From positions 1,488,001 to 1,552,000 of the forward strand of contig OZ253505.1 in the NCBI GenBank assembly GCA_965262255.1: 64,000 bases of DNA, written 5' to 3'. Position 1 is the stretch's first letter; each line of letters opens with the position of its first letter. The notes under the pieces are model-generated. The model was not told the DNA's origin. It did not search any database and was given only the letters and a program-made list of their open reading frames with translations. The stretch is from JANQQC01 sp965262255 (lineage in GTDB: Bacteria; Pseudomonadota; Alphaproteobacteria; Caulobacterales; Hyphomonadaceae). Positions 1 to 9,120 of the stretch are shown here, in pieces. The position numbers and the translations under genes are program-made.

Positions 1-2
1 TT

Positions 3-3000
3 GTCAAGCAATTTCCAGAGGCAATGCAGATTGTAAGAAGTCTGCGAGCAGCCAAGTGCGATAACATCGCTTGCAAATGGTGCCGAGAACACAACGACTC
101 GAATTTTGCTCTTAAACGATGGTTCGGATTTGATGCCTTCAGGCCTCTTCCTAGAGATGAAAACGGAAACTCTCTGCAAGAAAGGATAGTGGATGAAGCC
201 ATGCAAGGCAACAGTTTGCTAGGCATTCTCCCAACGGGAACCGGAAAGTCTATTTGCTATCAAATTCCTGCACTTTCAAATTACGACAAAACAGGTTCGT
301 TGACGGTAGTCATTTCTCCGTTAGTTGCCCTTATGTCTGACCAAGTGGAAGGCATGCGCAGGCAAGGAATAGCGTCGGCGGTTACCGTGAACGGTACCAT
401 GTCAATGCCCGAGCGAACGGATGCATTAGATAAAGTCGGCCTCGGCGATGCCTCAATGCTTCTGATCTCACCGGAGCAACTTCGTAGCAACTCAGTTCGC
501 TCAGCGCTTTCACAACGTGAAGTAGATTTATGGGTATTGGATGAGGCTCACTGCGTTTCTAAGTGGGGCCACGATTTTAGACCAGACTACAGATTCGTTG
601 GTCGATTCATAAAAGAATTTTTTGGTGACGTTCGAACTGCGCAAATCATATGCTTAACAGCGACAGCGAAGCCAGAGGTTATTAGGGATATACGAGAACA
701 TTTCTACGAGCGCCTGAATACGGACTTGGTTTTAATTGATGGCGGTGCAGTGCGTACGAACCTGAGATTTGAAGTACGGACTACGCAGCCGAAAACGAAG
801 CCAACGGATATTCGAGACGCCATAAACGAAGTACTACCGAAGGAAGGCCGCTCCGGGGCAATAGTTTACTGTTCATCTAGAAAACGCACAGAACAAATCG
901 CAAGTTTTCTGAGTAATGAGGGATATCCAGCGGCACACTTCCATGCTCGATTAACCCCAGATGCGAAACGAGATGTTCAAGAAAAGTTTCGCGACGGAGA
1001 ATTGAGGGTCATAGTCGCAACGAATGCCTTTGGAATGGGTATCGACAAACCTGATATACGGTTAGTCGTTCATGCCGATATCCCTAGTTCTTTAGAGAAC
1101 TATCTACAAGAGGCTGGCCGAGCCGGACGAGACGGAGAACTTGCGCAATGTGTTTTGTTCTTCTTCAGTAATGATATTGAAAATCAGTTTTCGTTGGTTG
1201 CTCAGTCAAGGTTAAAGCATCAAGAAATAGGTGCAATTCTCAAAGCCATCCGAAGGTTAGAAAGGAAAGCGACCGATGACGGTAAGATTATCGCAACGTC
1301 CGGGGAAATCGTAAGAGAAGAACACGAACGAGAGTTTAATCGAGAAAGCAACACCGATGACACTAGAGTGAAAACAGCCGTTTACTGGTTAGAAGAAGCC
1401 GAGTTACTTACTAGGGATGAAAACAAGGTCAACATTTTTCCCTCGTCTTTAATGATCACTAACCTAGAAGAGGCAAAAGGTAAGATTAGCCAAGCCAAGA
1501 GCAGTATCACCGAAACGAGGCGCAAGGAACTCCTTTCGATTGTATCTCACCTAATGAATTCCCCCGCCGACCAAGGTATTTCGACAGATGACCTGACGAG
1601 AGTTTGTGGGCTGTCAGGGAGCAGATTGAACAAAGCCTTATCGGACTTAGAGAATCTTGGATTAGTCAAAAATGATTTAGCGGTTACGATATTTGTGCAT
1701 AAAGGAGTTCCGGATGGCTCAGAGGAACGTTTAAAAGAGACTGCGGAAATCGAGGTTGATTTGATTACTCAAATGAGGGAACTTGCCCCAGATGCGGAAA
1801 GTTCTGGAAGCCTTCCGCTTAAACTGTCAGAGTTTACTCAGGAACTGAGAGATAAAGGACACAAAAAGGTTCGCCCGGATATTTTGGAGAAGTTGATCCA
1901 AAGTATCGCGTCAGATGGTCGAGATCAAGATGGAGGAAAAGGGAGTATTTGGAAAAGGAAGGTCAGTAGAAACACAATCATGATTGCGTTACAGCGATCC
2001 TGGGATGGGTTAGAGAGAATTGCTAGTTTACGTCGACAGGGTGCAACGATACTTTTGAAGTATTTGATTGGCAAAGTTCCTCAAGGAGAGAATCGGAAGG
2101 ATATTCAAGTAGAAACGACTCTAGGAGAGTTGTTGGCGGCGTTAAACGGAGATGTTTTGTTTAAGAAAGACGTACAGAACATGTCAAAACTAATGGAGAG
2201 GTCTCTTTTATGGATGCATGAGCAAGAAATAGTCATGTTAGGTAAGGGGTTGACCATTTTTCGTCCGGCTATAACGATAAAACTGAGACCTGGAACGAAG
2301 AAATTTACCGAGGATAACTTCAAACCACTGAGCGAACACTATAAGGAACAGACAATACAGATTCATATAATGGGGACGTATGCTGAGACGGGGTTGGATG
2401 ATATAGAGAGCGCCCAGAGACTTGCGGATGATTACTTCGTATTAGATCGCGATCGATTTTTGGATACATGGTTACCGGGAAAGGAACGAGAGATTGTGCT
2501 CCAGACGACCGCTTTTTCTCGCAACAAGATTGTTTCAGAGTTAAACAATCGAACTCAGCAAAAAATTGTTGCCGATCACCGAGTCCAAACGAATGTATTA
2601 GTTTTAGCGGGCCCGGGATCAGGGAAGACTCGAGTGTTAGTTCACCGAATAGCATATCTAGTGCGGGTTTTGCGCGAAGATCCTGATAGCATTTTGGTTC
2701 TTGTTTATAATCGGCATGCGGCTCATGAAATTAAAGCGAGGCTGAGGAATCTAATAGGTGACGACGCGTTTGGAGTATCCGTTCTTACCTGTCATGCGTT
2801 CGCAATGAGGGTACTTGGCATTAGCTTCACAAATGTAGTAAGCGAAGAGCGAGACTTCAAGCAAGTCCTTAAAGATGCTGTTGATCTTATAACAGGTAGC
2901 GGATTAGATAAAGAAGAGGCAGAGGCACAACGCGATAGTCTGATTCGAGGGTACAGGTGGATGCTCGTTGACGAGTACCAAGATATTGGCCCAGATGAGT

Positions 3001-4421
3001 ATTCCTTGATCGCCGCTATAGCAGGCCGGTCTCTCAAAGATAAAGATCTAAAAGTTAGTTTGTTTGCAGTTGGCGATGATGATCAGAACATATACTCTTT
3101 CAAACGGGCATCTGTTAGATATATCCGACAGTTTGAACAAGACTACAAGGCTAGGCCCAAATACCTGATCGAAAATTACCGTTCCACGAGCCATATTATT
3201 AGCGCTGCCAATGCTGTTATTGCAGGGTCAAGGGACAGAATGAAAACCGGACATGATATTGTTATAAATCGACAGCGAGAAAACGATCCGGCCGGTGGCT
3301 CTTTGGAAAGAAAAGATCCCGTAAGCCACGGAAGAGTTCAAGTCTTAAAGTGTGTAGATGGAACGGTTGCCCGATCGGTAGTTGCCGTCGACGAACTCGA
3401 AAGACTATCCAAATTTGAAAAAGACTGGGATTGGGGTAAGTCTGCGATCATCGCACGGAACTGGAATGATTTGGACGTCGTTAGAGCTTATGCAGAGGAG
3501 AGAAAGATTCCAGTTTCAATGGCTAACGATAAATCGATAAATTTTTTTAGATTACGCGAAACTCAAATTCTCATTGACGGGATTAAGCAATGTTCCTCAA
3601 ATGAGATCGGCGCGTCGGATTTGAACAGGCTTATTCGAACCTTGCCGTACAACAAATGGACACAACTAATTGAGCAAGGCATTGAGGAATTTAGCGACGA
3701 AATCGGTGAGAAATCTGTACCTGTCCCCGAAGCAATCGAATGGATAGCAGAGTGGTCACGAGAAGCTAAATCGGTGCAACGTGGATTATTGCTTCTTGTC
3801 GCGCACCGAGCAAAGGGCTTGGAGTTTGATCATGTCGTAATTTTGGATGGAGATTGGGCAGGGCACTCCGAAATCGAAGATTCCGATGCACCGCGTCGCC
3901 TTTACTATGTCGCGATGACTAGAGCGCGTAAGAGCTTAGCGATGATAACCAAGACAAATCATCATCCTTTTCTAGCGGACGAACAGAAAAATGTCGTCTG
4001 CAGAGAAATGTCACCGCGAGTGGGAGATTTCCGTACAGAAGAAAAACGGTATTATTCACCCGATTTAGAACTTGTAGATTTATCTTATGCGGGGCGACTC
4101 AGAGACTGGAACCCATCGCTCGAAGCGATTAAGAAGGCTTCGGTTGGAGATAAAATTGAATTAGAGTTCAATAACGAGAATAAAAAATGGGAAATCATGG
4201 ATGTGCAAGGCCGGTTAATAGGACGAATGGCAAAGAGATTTAATCCACCCGAAGGTTTCGAACTCTGTAAAGGTGAAATCGGAGCAATAACGGCGCGGTT
4301 CAGAACGGATCAAAAATCAAAAAGGAACGGTGATTATATAGATAGGATAGAAAGAGGTGCATGGGAAGTTGTTCTTCCTGAATTAGTTTACAAGAGAGTA
4401 TCTCAGTTAGAGCTAATATAG
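3..4421 (+). CDS. RecQ-UvrD fusion helicase, 5' end outside window
   Basis: The reading frame is open to the first base, so the ATG at 24 is probably internal and the gene starts upstream. Counting from that ATG (1465 residues), a C12/C17/C20/H23 cluster suggests a small zinc-binding unit. It is followed by a RecQ-type SF2 helicase (Walker A PTGTGKS near 70, DEAH near 172, GRAGRDG near 370). A second, complete SF1 UvrD-like helicase follows (AGPGSGKT near 861, DEYQDI near 983, DDDQNIYSFKRA near 1018, VAHRAKGLEFD near 1257, YYVAMTRAR near 1295). Two helicase engines of opposite superfamilies in one chain suggest processing of unusual DNA ends. This is the large subunit type found in bacterial defence islands, and it sits beside a methylase-nuclease. 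The C-terminus ends SQLELI, close to a sliding-clamp peptide. Domain assignment is sure; the cellular role is inferred. Confidence 0.85.
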   Translation, partial: VKQFPEAMQIVRSLRAAKCDNIACKWCREHNDSNFALKRWFGFDAFRPLPRDENGNSLQERIVDEAMQGNSLLGILPTGTGKSICYQIPALSNYDKTGSLTVVISPLVALMSDQVEGMRRQGIASAVTVNGTMSMPERTDALDKVGLGDASMLLISPEQLRSNSVRSALSQREVDLWVLDEAHCVSKWGHDFRPDYRFVGRFIKEFFGDVRTAQIICLTATAKPEVIRDIREHFYERLNTDLVLIDGGAVRTNLRFEVRTTQPKTKPTDIRDAINEVLPKEGRSGAIVYCSSRKRTEQIASFLSNEGYPAAHFHARLTPDAKRDVQEKFRDGELRVIVATNAFGMGIDKPDIRLVVHADIPSSLENYLQEAGRAGRDGELAQCVLFFFSNDIENQFSLVAQSRLKHQEIGAILKAIRRLERKATDDGKIIATSGEIVREEHEREFNRESNTDDTRVKTAVYWLEEAELLTRDENKVNIFPSSLMITNLEEAKGKISQAKSSITETRRKELLSIVSHLMNSPADQGISTDDLTRVCGLSGSRLNKALSDLENLGLVKNDLAVTIFVHKGVPDGSEERLKETAEIEVDLITQMRELAPDAESSGSLPLKLSEFTQELRDKGHKKVRPDILEKLIQSIASDGRDQDGGKGSIWKRKVSRNTIMIALQRSWDGLERIASLRRQGATILLKYLIGKVPQGENRKDIQVETTLGELLAALNGDVLFKKDVQNMSKLMERSLLWMHEQEIVMLGKGLTIFRPAITIKLRPGTKKFTEDNFKPLSEHYKEQTIQIHIMGTYAETGLDDIESAQRLADDYFVLDRDRFLDTWLPGKEREIVLQTTAFSRNKIVSELNNRTQQKIVADHRVQTNVLVLAGPGSGKTRVLVHRIAYLVRVLREDPDSILVLVYNRHAAHEIKARLRNLIGDDAFGVSVLTCHAFAMRVLGISFTNVVSEERDFKQVLKDAVDLITGSGLDKEEAEAQRDSLIRGYRWMLVDEYQDIGPDEYSLIAAIAGRSLKDKDLKVSLFAVGDDDQNIYSFKRASVRYIRQFEQDYKARPKYLIENYRSTSHIISAANAVIAGSRDRMKTGHDIVINRQRENDPAGGSLERKDPVSHGRVQVLKCVDGTVARSVVAVDELERLSKFEKDWDWGKSAIIARNWNDLDVVRAYAEERKIPVSMANDKSINFFRLRETQILIDGIKQCSSNEIGASDLNRLIRTLPYNKWTQLIEQGIEEFSDEIGEKSVPVPEAIEWIAEWSREAKSVQRGLLLLVAHRAKGLEFDHVVILDGDWAGHSEIEDSDAPRRLYYVAMTRARKSLAMITKTNHHPFLADEQKNVVCREMSPRVGDFRTEEKRYYSPDLELVDLSYAGRLRDWNPSLEAIKKASVGDKIELEFNNENKKWEIMDVQGRLIGRMAKRFNPPEGFELCKGEIGAITARFRTDQKSKRNGDYIDRIERGAWEVVLPELVYKRVSQLELI
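4397..4411 (+). repeat. 15-bp direct repeat, left copy (end of helicase gene)
   Basis: AGTATCTCAGTTAGA is found here, inside the last codons of the RecQ-UvrD gene, and again identically at 5167-5181 in the same orientation. The interval between the copies holds exactly the two small minus-strand genes. This looks like the footprint of a cassette insertion or a repeat-mediated duplication. Confidence 0.6.
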
Positions 4422-4432
4422 GCAGAGTAATA

Positions 4433-4732
4433 TTATCTCGTGATCGTTTCTATAACTTGATGACTGTTCCGCGTTTTCTTGAAGGAACAGAACTCCCCAT
4501 CTTCCGGGTTAGATGAACGGAAAGTCTTCAAGGAACCGGGCTCTATATCTCCGTACGTGACACTTAATGTCGGAAGTTCCTTGGCTTCTTCCTGTTCTGT
4601 TAATTGAATGAGAACAGTTCCAAAGGTATAAGAACGGAGAAGGCTTGCTGACTTACATCCATTCTTCTTCCGAGTGCGCGTTCTAAGCTCTTGCAAGAAT
4701 GCGCGGTGTGCTCCTGGGGCTAACTTATTCAT
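4433..4732 (-). CDS. small protein of unknown function (99 aa)
   Basis: I do not recognise this family. The product is basic at its N-terminus (many Arg/Lys in residues 10-30) and mixed alpha/beta in appearance, with no signal peptide or membrane segment. The ATG is preceded by GGAGAA at good spacing, which supports a real gene. It is the second gene of a minus-strand pair (upstream partner 4817-5122, 84 bp away with two hairpins in the gap) and converges on the RecQ-UvrD gene with only 11 bp between stops. The position between helicase and methylase suggests an accessory or regulatory role in the same island, but nothing in the sequence proves it. Confidence 0.55.
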   Translation of the reverse strand: MNKLAPGAHRAFLQELRTRTRKKNGCKSASLLRSYTFGTVLIQLTEQEEAKELPTLSVTYGDIEPGSLKTFRSSNPEDGEFCSFKKTRNSHQVIETITR

Positions 4733-4769
4733 TGGTGTTCTCCAATTGATGTTTCGGCAGTCTCATCAG

Positions 4770-4810
4770 AGAAGGAATGCCAATCCTTCTGACGGGTTCT
4801 CCAAGCCCGT
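4770..4810 (-). promoter_or_regulatory. two adjacent hairpins between small genes
   Basis: Two hairpins lie back to back in the spacer of the small minus-strand pair: AGAAGGA/TCCTTCT (4770-4790, 7-nt loop) and ACGGG/CCCGT (4792-4810, extendable by TT/AA across a bulge). There is no T-run after either, so a simple intrinsic terminator is unlikely. An RNA processing site or a control element for the downstream gene is possible. Confidence 0.4.
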
Positions 4811-4816
4811 TTCGAC

Positions 4817-5122
4817 CTATTTCTTTTCCCCGTTCCGCTTGTAGTAGTCAAGGGTCAGGTCTGTCATTATTTTCCAAGCCAGTTTAGAGAACTTCAGATT
4901 ATTCAAAGGCAATACATCAGCGCCGACTTTTTTCAGATAGGCTTCTAGCTCTTTCAAAGAATGTTCCGACGCTCCATTCTTTCTCAGTACGTCATAAGTG
5001 TACTCTGTATAGATACGGTACGTCTCCGGATGATTCCCGGATGTTCTCTGAACGACTAGCCGTATATAGATAGTCAGTTCCTGAAAGCGTTCCGCGATGG
5101 AAAGGATATTTTTTTCGGACAT
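4817..5122 (-). CDS. small alpha-helical protein of unknown function (101 aa)
   Basis: Family not recognised. The 101-residue product is predicted mostly helical by inspection (residues 1-30 and 45-70), charged, and soluble. AAGGA lies about eight bases before the ATG, so the start is well supported. It is the first gene of a minus-strand pair and is divergent from the methylase gene at 5454, with which it shares a 330-bp intergenic region. Being small, upstream and divergently oriented to a restriction-like gene, it could be a controller or immunity partner. There is no recognisable helix-turn-helix, so this is only a guess. Confidence 0.6.
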   Translation of the reverse strand: MSEKNILSIAERFQELTIYIRLVVQRTSGNHPETYRIYTEYTYDVLRKNGASEHSLKELEAYLKKVGADVLPLNNLKFSKLAWKIMTDLTLDYYKRNGEKK

Positions 5123-5453
5123 TAGGATGTTCCTTCTGATTGGTGCAAAGGTATAAATAGGCTAACAGTATCTCAGTTAGATTATAGGTTCTTACTGTTC
5201 ACCGGGTGTCCCGAAATCATTGCGAATCACGAAGCGCCAAATCTCGTTTTTCCGATCTCAAAATGTTGTGAAGAAACTATCGTAAGATAAGTACTACCTA
5301 ACGTTCATAGTATAACCTTTAGCAAACTTCGTCGGTTTTCGCGGAAGATCCAAGAGTACTTAAACGAATATACTTTGGCTCTTATAGATTGACAGTTTCC
5401 AGCTACGAAATGAATTTTTTTCAATCTCCTTACCTCTATTCAAGGTCATTCAA
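5123..5453. other. divergent intergenic region with repeat copy
   Basis: This 331-bp non-coding stretch separates the minus-strand small-gene pair from the plus-strand methylase gene, so it must hold both promoters. It contains the second copy of the 15-bp direct repeat (5167-5181). The methylase start is preceded by AAGG eight bases upstream of its ATG. I see no clear operator palindrome. Confidence 0.6.
5167..5181 (+). repeat. 15-bp direct repeat, right copy
   Basis: Identical to 4397-4411 (AGTATCTCAGTTAGA), 770 bp away in the same orientation. Similarity continues imperfectly for about nine bases (TAATATAGG versus TTATAGG). Together the copies bracket the two small genes. Confidence 0.6.
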
Positions 5454-8435
5454 ATGAATAATGAGACACAGACGTCTCGATTGAAGCAAACTCGGCTCCA
5501 TAATTCCAAGATCACGGAGCAAACTATTAATGATGAGCTTGGCCGAATATTGCGGGCAAGTCATCCGAGATGGGGAGATTGCATAGTTACCGAAAAAACA
5601 AGATTGCTAATGGAGGGAGCAGGTCAAAGGCCAGACGTGATTGTGCGTCATCCGGGCGGGCAACCCGTGATAATTGAAACAGAGTTGCTACCGGCAAGGT
5701 CGGTCGAAAAAGATGCTCGAGGTCGTTTAGGTCGGACTTTCACTCAAGATGGCAACAAGGTCGAGCAATCAGTATCGTTGTGCGTTCCCGCGGAAATCGC
5801 TTTAACGAATCAAAGTCAGTTATCTGATGAATTACGAAAAGCTAAATACAAGTATTGTGTTCACTTTGAAGAGAGTAAACATTTTGACTCTCCTCGTTGG
5901 CCCGAAACAGGATGGATAGAAGGTGGCCTAGATGACTTGGTTGCCTTTATAGAGCATACCGCGCTTTCCGAGAGTCGTATAGCACATGGAATGCAAATTT
6001 TAGAGACCGGAATTAGTCAAGCCGCCCACATATTGCGAGAAGGATGTGCAACTGCCCCATTTACTCTAGAAAAAATTGCTACCAGATTACATCAGAAAGA
6101 TAGCATGCAAACCTCCCGAATGGCAATGGCGATCATAGTGAATGCCTTGTCTTTTCAGTCAGCAATCACCGGAACTAATGAGGTTCCGAGTGTCAACGAG
6201 ATGAAAGACAGTGAAGGAGATCTGACGGGTAACGCCGTACTGAAAGTATGGCGACACATATTAAAACACATTAATTACTGGCCTATATTTGAAATTGCAT
6301 CGGAAATTTTAAAACCTGTTCGTGAACGTTTGGCTATTAGATTACTGAATCGGCTTGCAGATGTCGTAGCGAATCTGGAAAAGGTAGGTGCTACGAGCCA
6401 ACATGATCTAAGTGGACGGATGTTCCAGAGACTCATAACCGATCGGAAATTTCTAGCGACATATTATACGCTTCCCTCCTCCGCGACTTTATTAGCCGAA
6501 ATTGCCGTTTCGCGCATGAATCTGGATTGGTCAAGTAAAGAGGCTTTGGAGAGTTTGCGGATCGTTGATCTCGCCTGCGGAACAGGAGCGTTGCTTTATG
6601 CGGCGTATAGTAGCATTCTTGCTCGGTACCGCCGGGCAGGAAATGATGATGCAGAAGTACACTCAAAAATGTTAGAGGATGCGATAGTCGGAACGGACAT
6701 CATGCCTGCGGCAACCCACCTGACGGCATCAATACTATCCAGTGTCCATCCGACAGTACCATTTGAAAAAACTAAAATCATGACTTTACCGTATGGGAAG
6801 AACCCGGATTTGACAGGAGAACCGATTGCACTTGGAGCACTGGATTTGGTGCAGGAAGAAGAAGTATTTTCTCTTTTCCGAACCGGACAAGAGCGAATGC
6901 GCGGAAAAGCAGACAGTAAAACAGACAGTAAAACAGAACATGTGGAACTCCCTCACAATGCTTTTGATTTAGTAGTTATGAATCCGCCATTTTCGAGAGC
7001 AACCGGACATGAAGGTAATACAAAAGGTATCCCGATACCGTCTTTCGCCGGATTCGAAACGACCGAAGACGAACAAAGACAAATGTCGAAAAAACTAAGC
7101 GAGATACGAAATCCTCAAATGGCCGGGCATGGCAACGCAGGGTTAGCGTCGCATTTTATAGATGTTGCTCACGCAAAAATAAAAAAAGGTGGGATAGTAG
7201 CGTTCGTTCTTCCAGCCACTTTCGCGTCAGGGAAGTCGTGGTCCGCCGCTAGAAAACTCTTTGAAAATTTTTACGAGGATATCGTTGTTGTAAGTATTGC
7301 TATTGCTGGTTCAGAAGAACGAGCGTTCTCAGCAGATACGGGTATCGCGGAAGTGCTAGTTATAGCGAGACGGGGTGAGACGAAAACGTCCCAGGGAATT
7401 TTAGTTACGTACGTAAATCTAGAACGGCGTCCTAACTCGATTTTGGAAGCCCACCTAGTAGCGCGAACGATTACCGACATACCTGAAGAAGAACAAAGTG
7501 GATTATTGAAAATCGGCTCAGAGAAGTTAGTTGGTCGGTTTATTAAAAGTCGTACCGGATTCTCAGGAAGTGCAGGGGTAAGAGAGATTGATTTAGCCTT
7601 GACAGCGATAGGTTTGGAGGAAGGTACGCTAAGACTTCCACAAATAGGCGCTGAAATGGATCTCCCCGTCACCAGATTAATGGCACTTGGCGAACGCGGC
7701 GTTCTTGCCCGAAACATAAATGGTCCGGAGATCACGAAAGATGGTTCTCAACGAGGGCCTTTTGATGTTGAAAAAATTTTTCCGAATGATATCCCGACCT
7801 ATCCGATCCTATGGGCTCATGAAGCAAGAAAAGAAACCAAAATGGTTGTATATCCTAACAGACAAGGCATTACGCGCAAGGGACAAGAACCGCGAGCTAA
7901 TAAAATGTGGAACAAGTTTTCTTCACAGCTATGCTTCAGTCGAGACTTTCAACTTAACTCGCAGCCACTTGTTGCTTGTTTGATCTCTCGAACAAGTCTG
8001 GCTAGTCAGGCTTGGTCAGGGTTTGTTTGCGAGAAAAAAGAATTTGAAAAACCAATTATTCTTTGGTCAAACACAACTCTTGGTCTGATATCTTTTTGGT
8101 GGCAGGCAACAAGACAACAACAGGGACGAGCAAGACTTACAGTGTCGAAGCTTCCATCGTTAGTTACCCTTGATGTAAGAGAACTTACCCATAAACAACT
8201 TTTAAAGGCAAATGAACTGTTCAAGTCATTTTCAGACTTGGATTTACTACCAGCAAACGAAGCTTATAGAGATGAAGTCCGGCATGCACTAGACGAAGCA
8301 GTAATTATCGACCTTCTGGGGCTATCCAATAGACTACTAGAATCGCTGAGTCTTATAAGAACGAAATGGTGTATGGAGCCCTCCGTACATGGCGGAAAGA
8401 GTACTCGTCCCTCATTGCAACAAAGACTTTCGTGA
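5454..8435 (+). CDS. N6-adenine DNA methylase with N-terminal PD-ExE nuclease-like domain
   Basis: This 993-residue protein begins with a nuclease-like module in which PD (60-61) is followed by IETE (74-77), resembling PD-(D/E)xK folds except that the catalytic Lys is Glu. After a helical linker comes an adenine-specific methyltransferase: motif I DLACGTGALL near 371 and motif IV NPPFSR near 509. The C-terminal third probably recognises the target. The layout matches single-chain type IIG-like enzymes or the modification subunits of helicase-dependent defence systems. The large RecQ-UvrD helicase upstream and the 175-residue protein 48 bp downstream are the likely partners. If the nuclease module is inactive, the system would modify rather than cut. 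The methylase call is firm; the nuclease call is moderate. Confidence 0.85.
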   Translation: MNNETQTSRLKQTRLHNSKITEQTINDELGRILRASHPRWGDCIVTEKTRLLMEGAGQRPDVIVRHPGGQPVIIETELLPARSVEKDARGRLGRTFTQDGNKVEQSVSLCVPAEIALTNQSQLSDELRKAKYKYCVHFEESKHFDSPRWPETGWIEGGLDDLVAFIEHTALSESRIAHGMQILETGISQAAHILREGCATAPFTLEKIATRLHQKDSMQTSRMAMAIIVNALSFQSAITGTNEVPSVNEMKDSEGDLTGNAVLKVWRHILKHINYWPIFEIASEILKPVRERLAIRLLNRLADVVANLEKVGATSQHDLSGRMFQRLITDRKFLATYYTLPSSATLLAEIAVSRMNLDWSSKEALESLRIVDLACGTGALLYAAYSSILARYRRAGNDDAEVHSKMLEDAIVGTDIMPAATHLTASILSSVHPTVPFEKTKIMTLPYGKNPDLTGEPIALGALDLVQEEEVFSLFRTGQERMRGKADSKTDSKTEHVELPHNAFDLVVMNPPFSRATGHEGNTKGIPIPSFAGFETTEDEQRQMSKKLSEIRNPQMAGHGNAGLASHFIDVAHAKIKKGGIVAFVLPATFASGKSWSAARKLFENFYEDIVVVSIAIAGSEERAFSADTGIAEVLVIARRGETKTSQGILVTYVNLERRPNSILEAHLVARTITDIPEEEQSGLLKIGSEKLVGRFIKSRTGFSGSAGVREIDLALTAIGLEEGTLRLPQIGAEMDLPVTRLMALGERGVLARNINGPEITKDGSQRGPFDVEKIFPNDIPTYPILWAHEARKETKMVVYPNRQGITRKGQEPRANKMWNKFSSQLCFSRDFQLNSQPLVACLISRTSLASQAWSGFVCEKKEFEKPIILWSNTTLGLISFWWQATRQQQGRARLTVSKLPSLVTLDVRELTHKQLLKANELFKSFSDLDLLPANEAYRDEVRHALDEAVIIDLLGLSNRLLESLSLIRTKWCMEPSVHGGKSTRPSLQQRLS

Positions 8436-8483
8436 TTTTCTAACAAATCTTTTTACGCCAGTTCAACTAGGTTCTACAAATCA

Positions 8484-9011
8484 ATGAGTCACGTATTTCC
8501 CCTCGCGACAACTGCCGAAGAAGCATTAAAGGATTCTTCTCCCAAAGTCCGTACTAAGAGAGAAGCGAACGATCAGAAAAAAGCAGAGTACACTTTACAA
8601 GGACTAGTACACGATTGGATAAGACTCCCTCAAGAGGATGATAGTGAACTAAAGAAACTAGCGGAAAAAGGCCGCGATATTGGCTTCGTTCAATCTTACG
8701 AGGATGCAGAAACAGCAGAAATTGTTTACGCGGTTACTTACTGGAAGCTTATGTTGGAAGCAATCGAGGTTCCTCCAACAAAGACAGCTCCGACGGAATT
8801 GCCTAAACCGGAGAGCAAGAAACCAAGTAACCCTCCAATAACTACCCGGAACCCCAAGAAAACAAAAAAACGTAAGCCTGTTAAACGCGATGGACGACAA
8901 CTAGAACTTTTCTCTGGCCCCGACCAACAGGGATATGAACGCCGTGATCCTAATAATCCTAAAATAATTTTGGCATTTGAAGAAGGCGATGGCACTAGTT
9001 TCGGCCACTAG
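8484..9011 (+). CDS. unknown protein with QLELF sliding-clamp motif (175 aa)
   Basis: The family is not recognised. The first about 105 residues are charged and helical. Residues 110-143 form a Pro/Lys-rich linker, and the C-terminal region carries GRQLELFSG (near 144-152). QLELF fits the known bacterial beta-clamp binding pentapeptide QLxLF exactly, and it sits in a flexible region as such motifs usually do. The gene lies 48 bp after the methylase on the same strand and is probably co-transcribed. An inference is that the protein tethers the methylase/helicase system to replicating DNA. It has no signal peptide, membrane segment or enzymatic motif. Confidence 0.7.
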   Translation: MSHVFPLATTAEEALKDSSPKVRTKREANDQKKAEYTLQGLVHDWIRLPQEDDSELKKLAEKGRDIGFVQSYEDAETAEIVYAVTYWKLMLEAIEVPPTKTAPTELPKPESKKPSNPPITTRNPKKTKKRKPVKRDGRQLELFSGPDQQGYERRDPNNPKIILAFEEGDGTSFGH

Positions 9012-9120
9012 CCGCGATGTTTATCCAAACTTTTCTAAATAACGAGGAGGAATCTGTTAGTGGTGGGTCGTTTTAAGATTCGAGCAAGTTTCCACAGATA
9101 GCAAGCGATCCTTCTCGTAA

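Noticed and set aside
24..4421. Two separate helicase genes read as one
   Set aside because: The frame is continuous from the RecQ part to the UvrD part without a stop, and both motif sets are complete, so a true fusion is the simplest reading.
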